From an uncultured Oscillibacter sp. (GTDB lineage: Bacteria > Bacillota > Clostridia > Oscillospirales > Oscillospiraceae), in NCBI RefSeq assembly GCF_910584465.1, contig NZ_CAJUBK010000003.1:1-64000 (forward strand): a stretch of 64,000 nucleotides of DNA, read 5' to 3'. Of this stretch, positions 40,957-49,924 are shown one piece after another. The notes under the pieces were generated by a model, which worked only from the letters and a program-made list of their open reading frames with translations, was not told where the DNA came from and did not search any database. Position 1 is the first letter of the stretch. Each line of letters begins with the position of its first letter. The position numbers and the translations under genes are program-made.

Positions 40957-42894
40957 GTGATAAATCGTTTTCGGAACCTGTTCCTGTTCCTCTGCGACGC
41001 CGTGATCCTGGTCGCGATCACGTTCATCCTCTCGGAGTTCTCCCTGCGATACTCCCTTTCGGACGCCGTGGGCACCGGGAACCTCATCCCGCACCTGCTG
41101 CTGCTCTATGGATGCACCGTCATCTTCCAGCTGATGTTCCATACATACGACAGCCTCTGGCGCTACGCCGAGAGCCGGGAGTACCTCTCTTTGCTCATGG
41201 CCGCGGTCTGCGGCTTTTTCGCCTATGAGGTCGTCACCCGGTTCGTGCTGAACATCGGCGTCATCTTCTTCCTGCTCCTGGCGGCCATCGCCTCGCTGTG
41301 GGTGCTGGGGATGCTGAGCATCCGGTTCATCTACCGCGTGGGGCGCGGGCACCTGCATTACCGCCGGGGCTCCCACCAGATCCGGATGGCCATCGTGGGC
41401 GCCGGCGCGGCCGGCGTGCAGCTGCTGGAGGAGGTCCAGAACAACCAGGACAGCCCCTACAACGTCCAGTGCTTTTTCGACGACGACCCCTCGAAGCAGG
41501 GCAGACGCCTGCGGGGCGTCCCCGTCAAGGGCCGGATCAAAGACATCCCCCAGCGCCTGAAGGCCATGAGCATCCAGGAGATCGTGGTGGCGATCCCCTC
41601 CATCTCCGAGGACCGGAGGCACGAGATCCTGCGCCAGCTCTCCACCCTGGACAAGGTGAAGATCCGCGTCCTGCCCAGCACGCTGGACATGCTCAACCAG
41701 CAGCCCATCCGCACCCAGATGCGGGACATCCAGATCGAGGACCTGCTGGGCCGGGACCCCATCCACCTGGACCCCGCGCCGGTGGACCGCTTCCTGGGCG
41801 GCAAGACGGTGCTGGTGACGGGGGGCGGCGGCTCTATCGGGTCGGAGCTGTGCCGCCAGATCGTGAAGCACGACCCCAAGAAGCTGGTCGTCGTGGACAT
41901 CTACGAGAACAACGCCTACGACATCCAGCAGGAACTGCTGTATAAGTACGGCGGGCGCCTGGACCTGTCGGTGGAGATCGCCTCCATCCGGGACCGGGAG
42001 CGCCTGCGCCAGCTCTTCGCCAAGTACCGCCCCGACGTGGTCTTCCACGCCGCCGCCCATAAGCACGTCCCCCTGATGGAGACGAGTCCTATGGAGGCCG
42101 TGCGGAACAACATCTTCGGCACATGGAACCTGGTCCGGGCGGCGGATGAGTTCGGCGTCGCCAAGTTCATCCAGATCTCCACGGACAAGGCGGTGAACCC
42201 CACCAACATCATGGGGGCCAGCAAGCGGATGTGCGAGATGATCGTCCAATCCATGAAGGGGAGGAGCGACACCGCCTTCGCCGCCGTGCGCTTCGGCAAC
42301 GTGCTGGGCTCCAACGGTTCCGTGGTGCCGCTGTTCAAGCGGCAGATCGCCGGGGGCGGGCCCGTCACCATCACGGACAAGCGGATCATCCGCTATTTCA
42401 TGACCATCCCGGAGGCCGCCCAGCTGGTGCTCCAGGCGGGGGCCATGGCCCGGCAGAACGAGCTGTACGTGCTGGACATGGGCCGTCCGGTGAAGATCCT
42501 GGAGCTGGCGGAGAACCTGATCCGCCTGTCCGGGTACACGCCGTACCGGGACATCGACATCGTGGAGACCGGGCTCCGGCCCGGCGAGAAGCTCTATGAG
42601 GAGCTGCTGATCGCCAGCCGGGACATCGAGAAGACGGAGAACAACCAGATCTTCATCGAGCGCCAGCCCGCCATCACCCCGGAGGAGCTGGAGAGCAAGC
42701 TGGCCCTCCTGTCCGCCGCCCTGGAAAAGAGCGAGCCGGACGCCATCCGGGAGGCGCTGCACGAGGTGGTGCCGACCTTCCACGAGCCCGACGAGGTGAA
42801 CCGCAGCCAGGGCAAGGAGGTCCGCATCCCGGAGCAGCAGAGCGCGAAAGTCCTGCCCTTCAAGCCGAAGCGCCGCCGCACTGCGGCCCGCTGA
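40957..42894 (+). CDS. Membrane UDP-GlcNAc 4,6-dehydratase (PglF/WbpM/CapD type)
   Basis: 645 residues starting at GTG (AAAGGTAGGA upstream). Four membrane segments (about 8-125), a CoA-binding-like Rossmann unit (about 140-250; A-I-V-G-A-G-A-A-G), then an extended short-chain dehydrogenase with V-L-V-T-G-G-G-G-S-I-G-S-E-L (about 285-298) and S-T-D-K-A ... G-A-S-K-R. Met replaces Tyr in the Y-x-x-x-K motif, as known for PglF and WbpM rather than PseB. The product should be UDP-2-acetamido-4-keto-2,6-dideoxy-glucose, the substrate of PglE-type aminotransferases (compare 508-1137). A basic tail (F-K-P-K-R-R-R) ends it. It is monocistronic here, separated from its presumed pathway partners by 39 kb. 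Confidence 0.9.
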   Translation: MINRFRNLFLFLCDAVILVAITFILSEFSLRYSLSDAVGTGNLIPHLLLLYGCTVIFQLMFHTYDSLWRYAESREYLSLLMAAVCGFFAYEVVTRFVLNIGVIFFLLLAAIASLWVLGMLSIRFIYRVGRGHLHYRRGSHQIRMAIVGAGAAGVQLLEEVQNNQDSPYNVQCFFDDDPSKQGRRLRGVPVKGRIKDIPQRLKAMSIQEIVVAIPSISEDRRHEILRQLSTLDKVKIRVLPSTLDMLNQQPIRTQMRDIQIEDLLGRDPIHLDPAPVDRFLGGKTVLVTGGGGSIGSELCRQIVKHDPKKLVVVDIYENNAYDIQQELLYKYGGRLDLSVEIASIRDRERLRQLFAKYRPDVVFHAAAHKHVPLMETSPMEAVRNNIFGTWNLVRAADEFGVAKFIQISTDKAVNPTNIMGASKRMCEMIVQSMKGRSDTAFAAVRFGNVLGSNGSVVPLFKRQIAGGGPVTITDKRIIRYFMTIPEAAQLVLQAGAMARQNELYVLDMGRPVKILELAENLIRLSGYTPYRDIDIVETGLRPGEKLYEELLIASRDIEKTENNQIFIERQPAITPEELESKLALLSAALEKSEPDAIREALHEVVPTFHEPDEVNRSQGKEVRIPEQQSAKVLPFKPKRRRTAAR

Positions 42895-42931
42895 AGCGCA
42901 CCGCTCCAAGAGGGACAAGCCCCTGTACTTC

Positions 42932-42962
42932 ACAGCGCCCCGGCCAAAGGCCGGGGCGCTGT
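42932..42962 (+). terminator. Terminator of the PglF-type gene
   Basis: A perfect stem of at least 12 bp (AGCGCCCCGGCC and complement) with an AAA loop. Confidence 0.7.
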
Positions 42963-43020
42963 CCCTTTGCCGGACCGCGTCCGGCGGGAGGGGGGACGGG
43001 ATCTGCCCACACATACGATC

Positions 43021-43042
43021 GAACAAAATCAAATTTTTGTTC
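43021..43042. repeat. AT-rich inverted repeat
   Basis: GAACAAAA and TTTTGTTC around six bases, followed by CAAAAAA. It stands out in a GC-rich gap (42963-43079) that otherwise holds nothing recognisable. Confidence 0.4.
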
Positions 43043-43079
43043 AAAAAAGGGAGGGGATCCGACCGGATGCGCGCAAAAG

Positions 43080-43122
43080 GGCCTTCGGCCTCATGTGAGT
43101 CTCGTCCATGAGGCCGAAGGCC
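43080..43122 (-). terminator. Terminator of glmM
   Basis: Perfect 16-bp stem (43080-43095 with 43107-43122) and an 11-base loop; on the minus strand CTTTTG follows. The stem contains the CTCATG half of a CTCATGTGAG palindrome. Confidence 0.65.
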
Positions 43123-43255
43123 GCTCTTCGTCCCGTCCATCAGTGGTCTGCGCCCCGCTCGTGTCGGGGCCGCGGGCCTGGCCGGGATTGGATGCTTTGT
43201 CGGCGGGCGGCGGATCCGCCGTCCTGCCGGGAGGCCGTCTCCCGGATCCGGGCGG

Positions 43256-44617
43256 TCAGCCCGCCCAGTTCTCCCGCAGCACGGCCGCCACGCGCTCCGT
43301 CAGCTCCCGGCAGGCCGCTTCCGTTTCCGCTTCCACCATGACCCGGATCACCGGCTCCGTGCCGGACTCCCGGACCAGGATGCGCCCCGTGCCGCCCAGC
43401 TCTTCCTCCACGGCCTTCACCGCCGCCTGGACCGCCGGGTCCGCCTGGGCGGCGGCTTTATCCGTCACCCGGACGTTGATCAGCACCTGGGGATAGACCG
43501 TCATGCCTTCTTTCAGGCGGCTCAGGGGGAGCTTCTTCGCCTGCATGACCTCCATCAGCTTCAGCGAGGTCAAGATCCCGTCGCCGGTGCGGGCGTACTT
43601 GGAGAAGATGATATGCCCGGACTGTTCGCCGCCGATGCGGCACCCGTGCTCTACCATATACTCATAGACGTATTTGTCGCCCACGGCGGTCTTGGCGTAG
43701 CCGATGCCCTTGGCGTCCAGGGCCTTGTAAAGGCCGAAGTTGCTCATCACGGTGGTCACCACCGTGTTGGTCAGCAGCTTGCCCCGCTCCGCCATGTAGG
43801 AGGCATAGATATACATGATCTGGTCGCCGTCGATCAGTTCGCCGTTCTCGTCCACCGCGAGGCACCGGTCCGCGTCGCCGTCGTAGGCGAAGCCCACGTC
43901 CATCCGGTTCTCCTTCACGAACCGCTGCAGGCCCTCGATATGGGTGGACCCGGCGTCCCGGTTGATGTTCAGGCCGTCGGGACGGTCGTTGATGGGATAG
44001 ACCTCCGCGCCGAGGGCGCGGAAGACGCTGGGCGCGATGGCCCAGGAGCTGCCGTTGGCGCAGTCCAGGGCCACTTTCTTGCCCTTGAAGGAGTGCAGGG
44101 CCAGGGAGATCAGATAGCCGGTGTAGCGGTTGCGCCCCGCGCTGTGGTCGATGACGGAGCCCACGGCTTCGCCCTCCGCCATGGGGAGCTCCTTCCAGAC
44201 CTGGCCGTCCATCTCCAGATGGCCGTCCAGATAGTCCTCCGCCAGGGCGATGGTGCCCTCGTCCATCTTCTCGCCCTCCCGGTTCAGCAGCTTGATCCCG
44301 TTGTCCCCGTAAGGGTTGTGGCTGGCGGAGATCATCACGCCGCAGTCGAACCCGTCCGCCCGGACGGCGTAGGACACGGAGGGCGTGGTGGTGACGTGGA
44401 GCAGGTACACGTCCGCCCCGGAGGCCGCCAGCCCGGCGCTGACGGCGTACTCCAGCATATAGCTGGAACGGCGGGTATCCTTGCCCACCACGATCTGGGC
44501 CCTGCGGCCCCTGCCGTAATACCAGCCCAGGAAACGCCCGATCTGATAGGCGTGGTCGGTGGTCAGCCCCTGCCCGGCGCGGCCCCGGAAGCCGTCTGTC
44601 CCAAAATACTTGCCCAT
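43256..44617 (-). CDS. glmM: Phosphoglucosamine mutase
   Basis: 453 residues, full length. It converts glucosamine-6-phosphate to glucosamine-1-phosphate on the way to UDP-GlcNAc. The sequence opens Y-F-G-T-D-G-F-R-G, has the active-site M-I-S-A-S-H-N-P with phosphoserine at about residue 99, the metal loop Y-D-G-D-A-D-R (245-251), the sugar-binding G-E-Q-S-G-H-I-I (about 330) and the C-terminal phosphate loop V-R-E-S-G-T-E-P-V-I-R. It starts 4 bases after the GlmU-like gene, so the two form an operon. Being normally essential, its presence on this replicon argues for a chromosome or chromid, unless it is a second copy. Confidence 0.95.
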   Translation of the reverse strand: MGKYFGTDGFRGRAGQGLTTDHAYQIGRFLGWYYGRGRRAQIVVGKDTRRSSYMLEYAVSAGLAASGADVYLLHVTTTPSVSYAVRADGFDCGVMISASHNPYGDNGIKLLNREGEKMDEGTIALAEDYLDGHLEMDGQVWKELPMAEGEAVGSVIDHSAGRNRYTGYLISLALHSFKGKKVALDCANGSSWAIAPSVFRALGAEVYPINDRPDGLNINRDAGSTHIEGLQRFVKENRMDVGFAYDGDADRCLAVDENGELIDGDQIMYIYASYMAERGKLLTNTVVTTVMSNFGLYKALDAKGIGYAKTAVGDKYVYEYMVEHGCRIGGEQSGHIIFSKYARTGDGILTSLKLMEVMQAKKLPLSRLKEGMTVYPQVLINVRVTDKAAAQADPAVQAAVKAVEEELGGTGRILVRESGTEPVIRVMVEAETEAACRELTERVAAVLRENWAG

Positions 44618-44621
44618 AGGT

Positions 44622-45293
44622 TCACTCCTCCTGTTCCTTCGGCGCGATGACGCCGCCGGTCTTGTAGATGCTCTGTGCCGGGACGGCGCCCCGGACGCAG
44701 GACGTGGGATATATGTTGGTATGCCGGCCGATCACCGTGCCGGGGTTCAGCACGCTGTTGCAGCCGACCTCCACGAAGTCCCCCAGGATGGCCCCGACCT
44801 TCTTCCGGCCCGTCTCGATGCGCTCCCCGCCGCTGCGGATCGCGACCAGCGTCTTGTCGGACTTCACGTTGGAGGTGATGGATCCGGCCCCCATGTGGGA
44901 CTTGTAGCCCAGGATGGAGTCCCCCACATAATTATAATGAGGCGTCTGCACCCCGTCGAACAGGATGACGTTTTTCAGCTCCACGGAGTTGCCCACCACG
45001 CAGCCCGCGCCCACCAGGGCGGAGCCCCGGATGAAGGCGCAGTGGCGGACCTCGGTCTCCGGGCCGATGATGCAGGGACTGCCCAGGAAGGCCGTGGGGG
45101 CCACCTTCGCCGTTCTATGCACCCAGACCCCGGGCTCCCTCTGCTCGTATCCCTCGGGCTCCAACTGGGGCCCCAATGTCAAGATGAACTCCTTTATCCC
45201 GTCCAGCGCTTCCCAGGGGAAAGCGAAGCCTGCCAGCCATCCTCCCGCCAGGCTGTGGGAGAGGTCCAGCAGAGCTCTTGTCGTGATGTCCAT
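44622..45293 (-). CDS. Left-handed beta-helix acyltransferase, GlmU C-terminal-like
   Basis: 223 residues from the ATG at 45293 (GAAAGGA site; the predicted transcript start near 45323 argues against the GTG at 45314). About 55 N-terminal residues precede hexapeptide repeats from about 60 to 200. V-G-N-S-V-E-L-K-N, H-Y-N-Y-V-G-D-S, G-A-G-S-I-T-S-N and I-G-D-F-V-E-V-G-C-N-S match the acetyltransferase half of GlmU, including the H-x-x-Y-x-G-D-S strand. The uridylyltransferase half is missing. It probably acetylates glucosamine-1-phosphate or a related sugar; the operon with glmM supports this. Confidence 0.82.
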   Translation of the reverse strand: MDITTRALLDLSHSLAGGWLAGFAFPWEALDGIKEFILTLGPQLEPEGYEQREPGVWVHRTAKVAPTAFLGSPCIIGPETEVRHCAFIRGSALVGAGCVVGNSVELKNVILFDGVQTPHYNYVGDSILGYKSHMGAGSITSNVKSDKTLVAIRSGGERIETGRKKVGAILGDFVEVGCNSVLNPGTVIGRHTNIYPTSCVRGAVPAQSIYKTGGVIAPKEQEE

Positions 45294-45329
45294 GACGACC
45301 ATCCTTTCCGGCACTGTTATGCCGAGAGA

Positions 45330-45358
45330 AGTATATCACAAAATTTGGGGCAGTAAAA
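45330..45358 (-). promoter_or_regulatory. Promoter of the glmU-like/glmM operon
   Basis: TTTTAC (45353-45358), 17-bp spacer, TATACT (45330-45335) with extended TGA on the minus strand. Confidence 0.45.
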
Positions 45359-45427
45359 GGGCCGATCCTATTTTTTGTGGTTTTTTCAACTTTTTGCGCG
45401 GGGCCCCTCTTTTTTTCATGGTCCCCG

Positions 45428-45456
45428 TAGACTTCCTCCCGGGCTCGTGGTATAAT
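45428..45456 (+). promoter_or_regulatory. Promoter of the transglutaminase-like gene
   Basis: TAGACT (45428-45433), 17-bp spacer, consensus extended -10 TGGTATAAT (TATAAT at 45451-45456). Confidence 0.6.
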
Positions 45457-45500
45457 GAACTCGATCATCGACACCGCGCGGCGGTGAAAAGGAGGAAGAT

Positions 45501-47198
45501 ATGAAAATGAAGCATTTTGCGGCGCTGCTGCTGGTGCTGCTGCTGGCGCTGGGGACGTCGGCCCAGGTCCTGGCGGATGAGCCGGATGCGGAGGGGGAGC
45601 TCCGCGATGAGCCTCCGAAGGAAGGCGTTTTCCAGGAAGGGTCCTTCAGCGGCCCCCAGACCATCCCCGGTGAGCCCATGGCGGTCGCGGAGAGCTGGGA
45701 AGAGGATCTGAAGGCCATGATACTGGAAGGCTGGACGGCCCGCAAAAAGGAAGTGGATATCAGCTCTCTGCGTATCCCCAAAAGCGAATTAAACCGGTAT
45801 TGGGATGTCCTCCATACCCTTCAAAACGACCATCCCGAGCTTTTCTATGTCGGCATCGACTCCGTATGGAACAATGGCACTATATTTGTACGACAGGACC
45901 TTACCTACCGCACGATCGAAGGCGGTCTTGATAAGGCCATCTCCGATTTCAACGCGGCGGCAAACGAGGCGTTGTCCCAGATCCGGGGGCTTACCGACCC
46001 TGTGGAGAAGGCTCTGGTCCTCCACGACTGGCTGGTCTTGAACTGTGAGTATAACTGGTATGTTGGCTTCCATCAGTCGGCGAGTGCCGGCAATACCGGC
46101 GATGCCTACGTCGACAGTGGGATGCCTTGGACCGCCTACGGCGCGATGGCGAAGGGAGACGCCGTCTGCGCGGGCTATGCGCTGGCCTATAAGTACCTCC
46201 TGGGTCAGGCCGGTATCCCCTGCGTGTACATTTCATCGAGCGAGATGAACCATGCCTGGAACGGCGTGCAGATCAATGGGAACTGGTATCAGGTCGACGC
46301 CACTTGGGACGATCCCGTATTGAATCGGGAGGGCCGCGTCGGGCATGGATATTTCCTGCTTTCGGACGAGACCTTCGGTACCACTGGCAAACACTACGGC
46401 TGGGATAAGATCGTGACATGCAACAGCAAAATTTATGAGTCCGACTATGTGTTCGTTGGCAACGATTATCCCGTTTATTGTCGGAACGGCAATTTCTATT
46501 ATATCAAGCCGGAGACCGCCTCCAATTATAGCTGTATCAGCGTTTACAGGACGGCCAGCCTCAGCAGTGGCGGGACCCGTCTCGCCAACGGCCTGGGGCT
46601 CAGCAACAACGCGGTCGTCCTGTGGGTCGACAGCCGCTTGTATGTACTGCCCGGTCCGTTCAGCAATCAGGTCAATGAAAAGGTCCTCCTGGTCTATGAC
46701 CTGGACAACGGCGTGACCGCCCAGGCGGGGCGCTTCACCCATTCCCCCGCCGCCTCGCCGGACGGCCTCGCCTCGGCTGGCAGCGACGACTATCCCGGCC
46801 TGCGCTATAACGCCCAGACCAACGAGATCGAAGCGGTCTCCTGCACCCGCCGCCAGACCGTCTACAGCGTCCCCGCCGTGTCCCTGCCCGGCAGCTGGTC
46901 CGACGCGTCGACCGGCAGCGCCGCCGCGGCCGTCATCGGCGGATCCGACGAAGCGGCGGCTGTCCTGTGGGGGGTCAACGCCCCCGGCGGCCTGACCCTC
47001 TGGGCGGCGTACTACGACGGGAACGGCAAGATGGTGAGCGCCCAGGTGGCCGGCAGGGATGAGATCGTCCCGGCCAATATCTCCAACGTGCGGCCCAAGA
47101 TGGTCCTCGCCTATCTGGACGCGCCCCGCAGCTATGCCAGCGCCAAGCTCATGCTGCTGACGGAGGAGCAGACCCCCATCTGCGCCGCCGCTTCCTGA
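45501..47198 (+). CDS. Secreted transglutaminase-like protein with the shared C-terminal domain
   Basis: 565 residues, AAAAGGAGGAAG site. Signal peptide about 1-25. The transglutaminase-like core lies at about 130-290. Its catalytic triad is visible: Cys223 in D-A-V-C-A-G-Y-A-L-A-Y, His251 in N-H-A-W-N-G-V, Asp266 in Y-Q-V-D-A-T-W-D-D-P. Such domains act as cysteine proteases or crosslink proteins at the cell surface. A beta-propeller-like or DUF5050-like region (about 320-420) and a degenerate copy of the shared C-terminal domain follow (L-W-A-A-Y-Y-D-G-N-G-K-M-V and A-K-L-M-L-L-T-E-E-Q-T-P-I-C). The part from 45800 to 46700 is AT-richer than its flanks. Confidence 0.85.
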   Translation: MKMKHFAALLLVLLLALGTSAQVLADEPDAEGELRDEPPKEGVFQEGSFSGPQTIPGEPMAVAESWEEDLKAMILEGWTARKKEVDISSLRIPKSELNRYWDVLHTLQNDHPELFYVGIDSVWNNGTIFVRQDLTYRTIEGGLDKAISDFNAAANEALSQIRGLTDPVEKALVLHDWLVLNCEYNWYVGFHQSASAGNTGDAYVDSGMPWTAYGAMAKGDAVCAGYALAYKYLLGQAGIPCVYISSSEMNHAWNGVQINGNWYQVDATWDDPVLNREGRVGHGYFLLSDETFGTTGKHYGWDKIVTCNSKIYESDYVFVGNDYPVYCRNGNFYYIKPETASNYSCISVYRTASLSSGGTRLANGLGLSNNAVVLWVDSRLYVLPGPFSNQVNEKVLLVYDLDNGVTAQAGRFTHSPAASPDGLASAGSDDYPGLRYNAQTNEIEAVSCTRRQTVYSVPAVSLPGSWSDASTGSAAAAVIGGSDEAAAVLWGVNAPGGLTLWAAYYDGNGKMVSAQVAGRDEIVPANISNVRPKMVLAYLDAPRSYASAKLMLLTEEQTPICAAAS

Positions 47199-47232
47199 GC
47201 GGCCCGGATCGGATGCTTTGATATAGGATGGA

Positions 47233-47456
47233 ACGCGCCCCGGCATCCTTGCCGGGGCGCGTTAGAGTGTCGAAAAAGCAGAGGAGACTTCATCGACGGG
47301 AAGGAAGAGAGTTACGAGAGGAACCCAGGAAGGGTTCCTTTCGTTTTCAATAAAAAAGTTTTCAGGACTTTTTTGAAAGTTCTGAAAACTTGCTCAGCCT
47401 GTCGAAAAGACTTTTTCGACAGGCTGACGCGCCCCGGCATCCTTGCCGGGGCGCGT
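47233..47456. repeat. Structured repeat element flanked by identical 30-bp terminator hairpins (copy B)
   Basis: The core (47263-47426, 164 bp) matches copy A at 24615-24775: AGAGTGTCGAAAAA start, AACCC/GGGTT hairpin around AGGAA, AAGTTTTCAG/CTGAAAACTT hairpin, and a final CAGCCTGTCGAAAAG stem. It lies between two identical 30-bp copies of a hairpin (47233-47262 and 47427-47456; stem ACGCGCCCCGGCA). An exact direct repeat of this length looks like a target duplication caused by insertion into a terminator. It also serves as terminator between convergent genes. Confidence 0.75.
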
Positions 47457-47495
47457 CTTCGTGTCCATGGTCCGCCTGTGCCCGGGGCCCGCGGG

Positions 47496-49811
47496 TCAGC
47501 CGACCTCCTTCGGGACGGTCAGGGGCAGGAGCGTCCGGCTGTCCAGGAAAAAGAGCTTCGCCGTCTGGCCGCTCAGGCTGAACGCCTGTTCCGTCCGCCC
47601 CCCTGCGGGGAGCTGGACCGGGAGGCTCTGCACGGCGCTCAGCCGCCCGTCCCGGTACGCCGCCGCGTACAGCGTGCCGGAGACCGCCGAGACGACGGAG
47701 TTGTCCACCGCGGCCGTGAAGGAGATCTTGCCGGAGGCGGTGCTGACGCCGCCGGCCCCCAGCCGCACCGGGTCCGCCTCCCGCACGGAGACGGCGCACC
47801 GGGCCGCGATCCCGTTCTCCATCCGGGCCGTGATCTCCGCCGTGCCGACGGCCCTGCCGGTGACGATGCCGTTCCCGGTGACGGAGGCGACGCTCTCGTC
47901 GTCGGAGCTCCAGGTCACCAGCTTGTTGGCCGTGTCCTCCGGGAGGATGGACGCGTTTATCTTCCGCCGCTCCCCTTCCTGGATGGACAGGGAGCTGTCC
48001 GAGAGCGTGAGGGTGGTGTCGCTGTCGGGGACGCTGTAGACGCTTGCGTATACCGAGCGGTATTTGTAGTCGGTCAGGGCCCCCGCGGCGTCCTTCACGT
48101 TGGTCACGGTGATCTCGTATACGCTACCGGGAGACAGCGAGATGTTTTTGTCGTGATAGCTGATCTGAGACGAACTGGCCTGGGTCAGGCCCCGCGCGTC
48201 CGTTTCCCCCATATCGCCGGAGAACTGGAAGGTCTCGCCGGTGTTCAGGCAGTGGAACACGACGCCGCTGTCCTCGGTCAGCGTGTATCCGTTGTAGAAG
48301 CGCACGGTATACATGTCGTTGCTCCCGCCGGAGGTCGCCTGCGACATCATCACGCCCTTGGAGGGCCAGCACACGGTGTCCACATTGGGAGAAAGCGCGG
48401 AGCCGAATTTGAACTTATGGACCGACTGCCCGCCGGAATCACCGAGCCCCACCTCCGTGAACCTCGGGTCGAGCAGGTTATAGCGGTGTCCGCACGAGAC
48501 CGGGTCGCCCATGCCGTCATCCAGCGCGTTGATGATCGAGGTCAGCACGTTCCCGTTGAACAGGTTCTCCCCATGATCGTCCTGCGCCTTTTGGTAATAT
48601 GCATCGGAGACTCCTGCCGGCTGGGGAGGATGGTGGGGGCTGGGATTGGAGATCCCGGCCTTTTTGAGATAGGTCGTCAGCGCGGCCTTGCACTGAGCCC
48701 CGTCGCTGAGCTCCGGAGAGTAGGTGAGCTCGTTCAGGCCCGCGCCGACCCGGACAGCGTTCAAGAATTTGACCGCGGCCTGGATGCGGTCGGGATCCAC
48801 CGCGCCCTGGTCCAGAGGAGTCTGGGTGTCCTGGGGCTGCCGCGTGTAATAGCTCCCGGCCTGGTTCCACTGCGCCGTGCTCTCCGCGTAGAGCGCTTTC
48901 ATCCTCTCGAGCCGCGCCTGTTCCTCCGCCGTCAGGGGGACGTCGCTGCCCGTCTCGAAGTAGGATCTCCTCAGCGCGGCGACGATGATGGAGCCCCGAT
49001 AGACATCGAACACGATATAGCTCTCGTCCGGGAGAAGGTAGTTTCTGGCATAGGCGGCGAAGGTCAAGGGATTGGGATTGAAGTAGTGATACCTGGGGTC
49101 CCCCCCGCCGCTGCCATAGGTGATGAAGTCGATCGCCTCCCGCCTGCCCGTCTTCGTGAGGTGATCGCACAGGTTGCCGCCGTTCTCCATCAGCTGCCGG
49201 TTCATATAGAAGGTGCGGCTGTCGAACCCCAGATCGGAGCTCCTCCCAAAATAAGCGTTGACGGCGTTCCACATCGCGGCCGCGTGCTGAGAGATGCCCT
49301 CGGCATACTGGGCGTCGTCCTGGTAAGCCGCGGCAGCGCCCGTCCGGGCGGCGCTGATCTCGTCCCAGGTCATGGTGGCGTAATCCTCGTTCAGAGCGGC
49401 GACCGCGCAGATCGCCTGACTGGACCTGGACTGGTAGCAATAGGTGACGAGGGTGCCGCCCCTGCGCTCCTCGCCGAAGTCCCCGGCGGCCGACCGGAAA
49501 TCACAGCCGACCACGGAATAGAGGGCGATCCTCCCATCCGCCTTGGTCTCGAAGTAAAAATAGTCTCGATAGCCGTCTCCATAGAAACTGTAAGCGTTCC
49601 CGCCGTAGCGGGAGACCGTCTCGATCTTCGGCTCTCCCAGCGCGGCCTTCACGTCCGCGATGGTGGAATCCGGATAGAACGTGACCGATCTCCCCGACGA
49701 CAGTGTTGCCGCCAGCATGACGCTGCCCGCCGCCATCGCCGCCGTGGGCAGGAGCCCCAGGACCATCACCCAGGCCAAAAGCCAGCAAGCGGTCCGTTTC
49801 AACATGCGCAT
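47496..49811 (-). CDS. Secreted CAP/SCP-domain protein with Ig-like and shared C-terminal domains
   Basis: 771 residues, AAAAGGAGA site. Signal peptide about 1-28. Residues 30-95 resemble the CAP-associated N-terminal domain (D-S-T-I-A-D-V-K-A-A-L-G-E-P and S-F-Y-G-D-G-Y-R-D-Y-F). The CAP domain spans about 340-480: F-L-N-A-V-R-V-G-A-G-L-N-E-L, H-H-P-P-Q-P-A-G, H-G-E-N-L-F and G-H-R-Y-N-L-L-D-P, with the conserved His and Glu residues. A Big_2 Ig-like domain (about 595-680: W-S-S-D-D-E-S-V-A-S-V) precedes the shared C-terminal domain (L-Y-A-A-A-Y-R-D-G-R-L-S and A-K-L-F-F-L-D-S-R-T-L-L-P-L). CAP proteins bind lipids or act as toxins or proteases in other systems; activity here is unknown. Confidence 0.86.
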   Translation of the reverse strand: MRMLKRTACWLLAWVMVLGLLPTAAMAAGSVMLAATLSSGRSVTFYPDSTIADVKAALGEPKIETVSRYGGNAYSFYGDGYRDYFYFETKADGRIALYSVVGCDFRSAAGDFGEERRGGTLVTYCYQSRSSQAICAVAALNEDYATMTWDEISAARTGAAAAYQDDAQYAEGISQHAAAMWNAVNAYFGRSSDLGFDSRTFYMNRQLMENGGNLCDHLTKTGRREAIDFITYGSGGGDPRYHYFNPNPLTFAAYARNYLLPDESYIVFDVYRGSIIVAALRRSYFETGSDVPLTAEEQARLERMKALYAESTAQWNQAGSYYTRQPQDTQTPLDQGAVDPDRIQAAVKFLNAVRVGAGLNELTYSPELSDGAQCKAALTTYLKKAGISNPSPHHPPQPAGVSDAYYQKAQDDHGENLFNGNVLTSIINALDDGMGDPVSCGHRYNLLDPRFTEVGLGDSGGQSVHKFKFGSALSPNVDTVCWPSKGVMMSQATSGGSNDMYTVRFYNGYTLTEDSGVVFHCLNTGETFQFSGDMGETDARGLTQASSSQISYHDKNISLSPGSVYEITVTNVKDAAGALTDYKYRSVYASVYSVPDSDTTLTLSDSSLSIQEGERRKINASILPEDTANKLVTWSSDDESVASVTGNGIVTGRAVGTAEITARMENGIAARCAVSVREADPVRLGAGGVSTASGKISFTAAVDNSVVSAVSGTLYAAAYRDGRLSAVQSLPVQLPAGGRTEQAFSLSGQTAKLFFLDSRTLLPLTVPKEVG

Positions 49812-49924
49812 AGCCTGACATCTCCTTTTATGCGTCCCGGACGGTCCGCTCGCCGCCCGGGGAGGTCTTCATGAAAGACAGCGCCCCTTGCGGGGCGCTG
49901 TCGGTCATTTGCGGGTCGCGCGGA

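Noticed and set aside
43080..43122. A third partition-type palindrome (CTCATGTGAG at 43090-43099)
   Set aside because: It arises where a 16-bp terminator stem meets its loop and lacks the GGACAAG flank of the other two copies.
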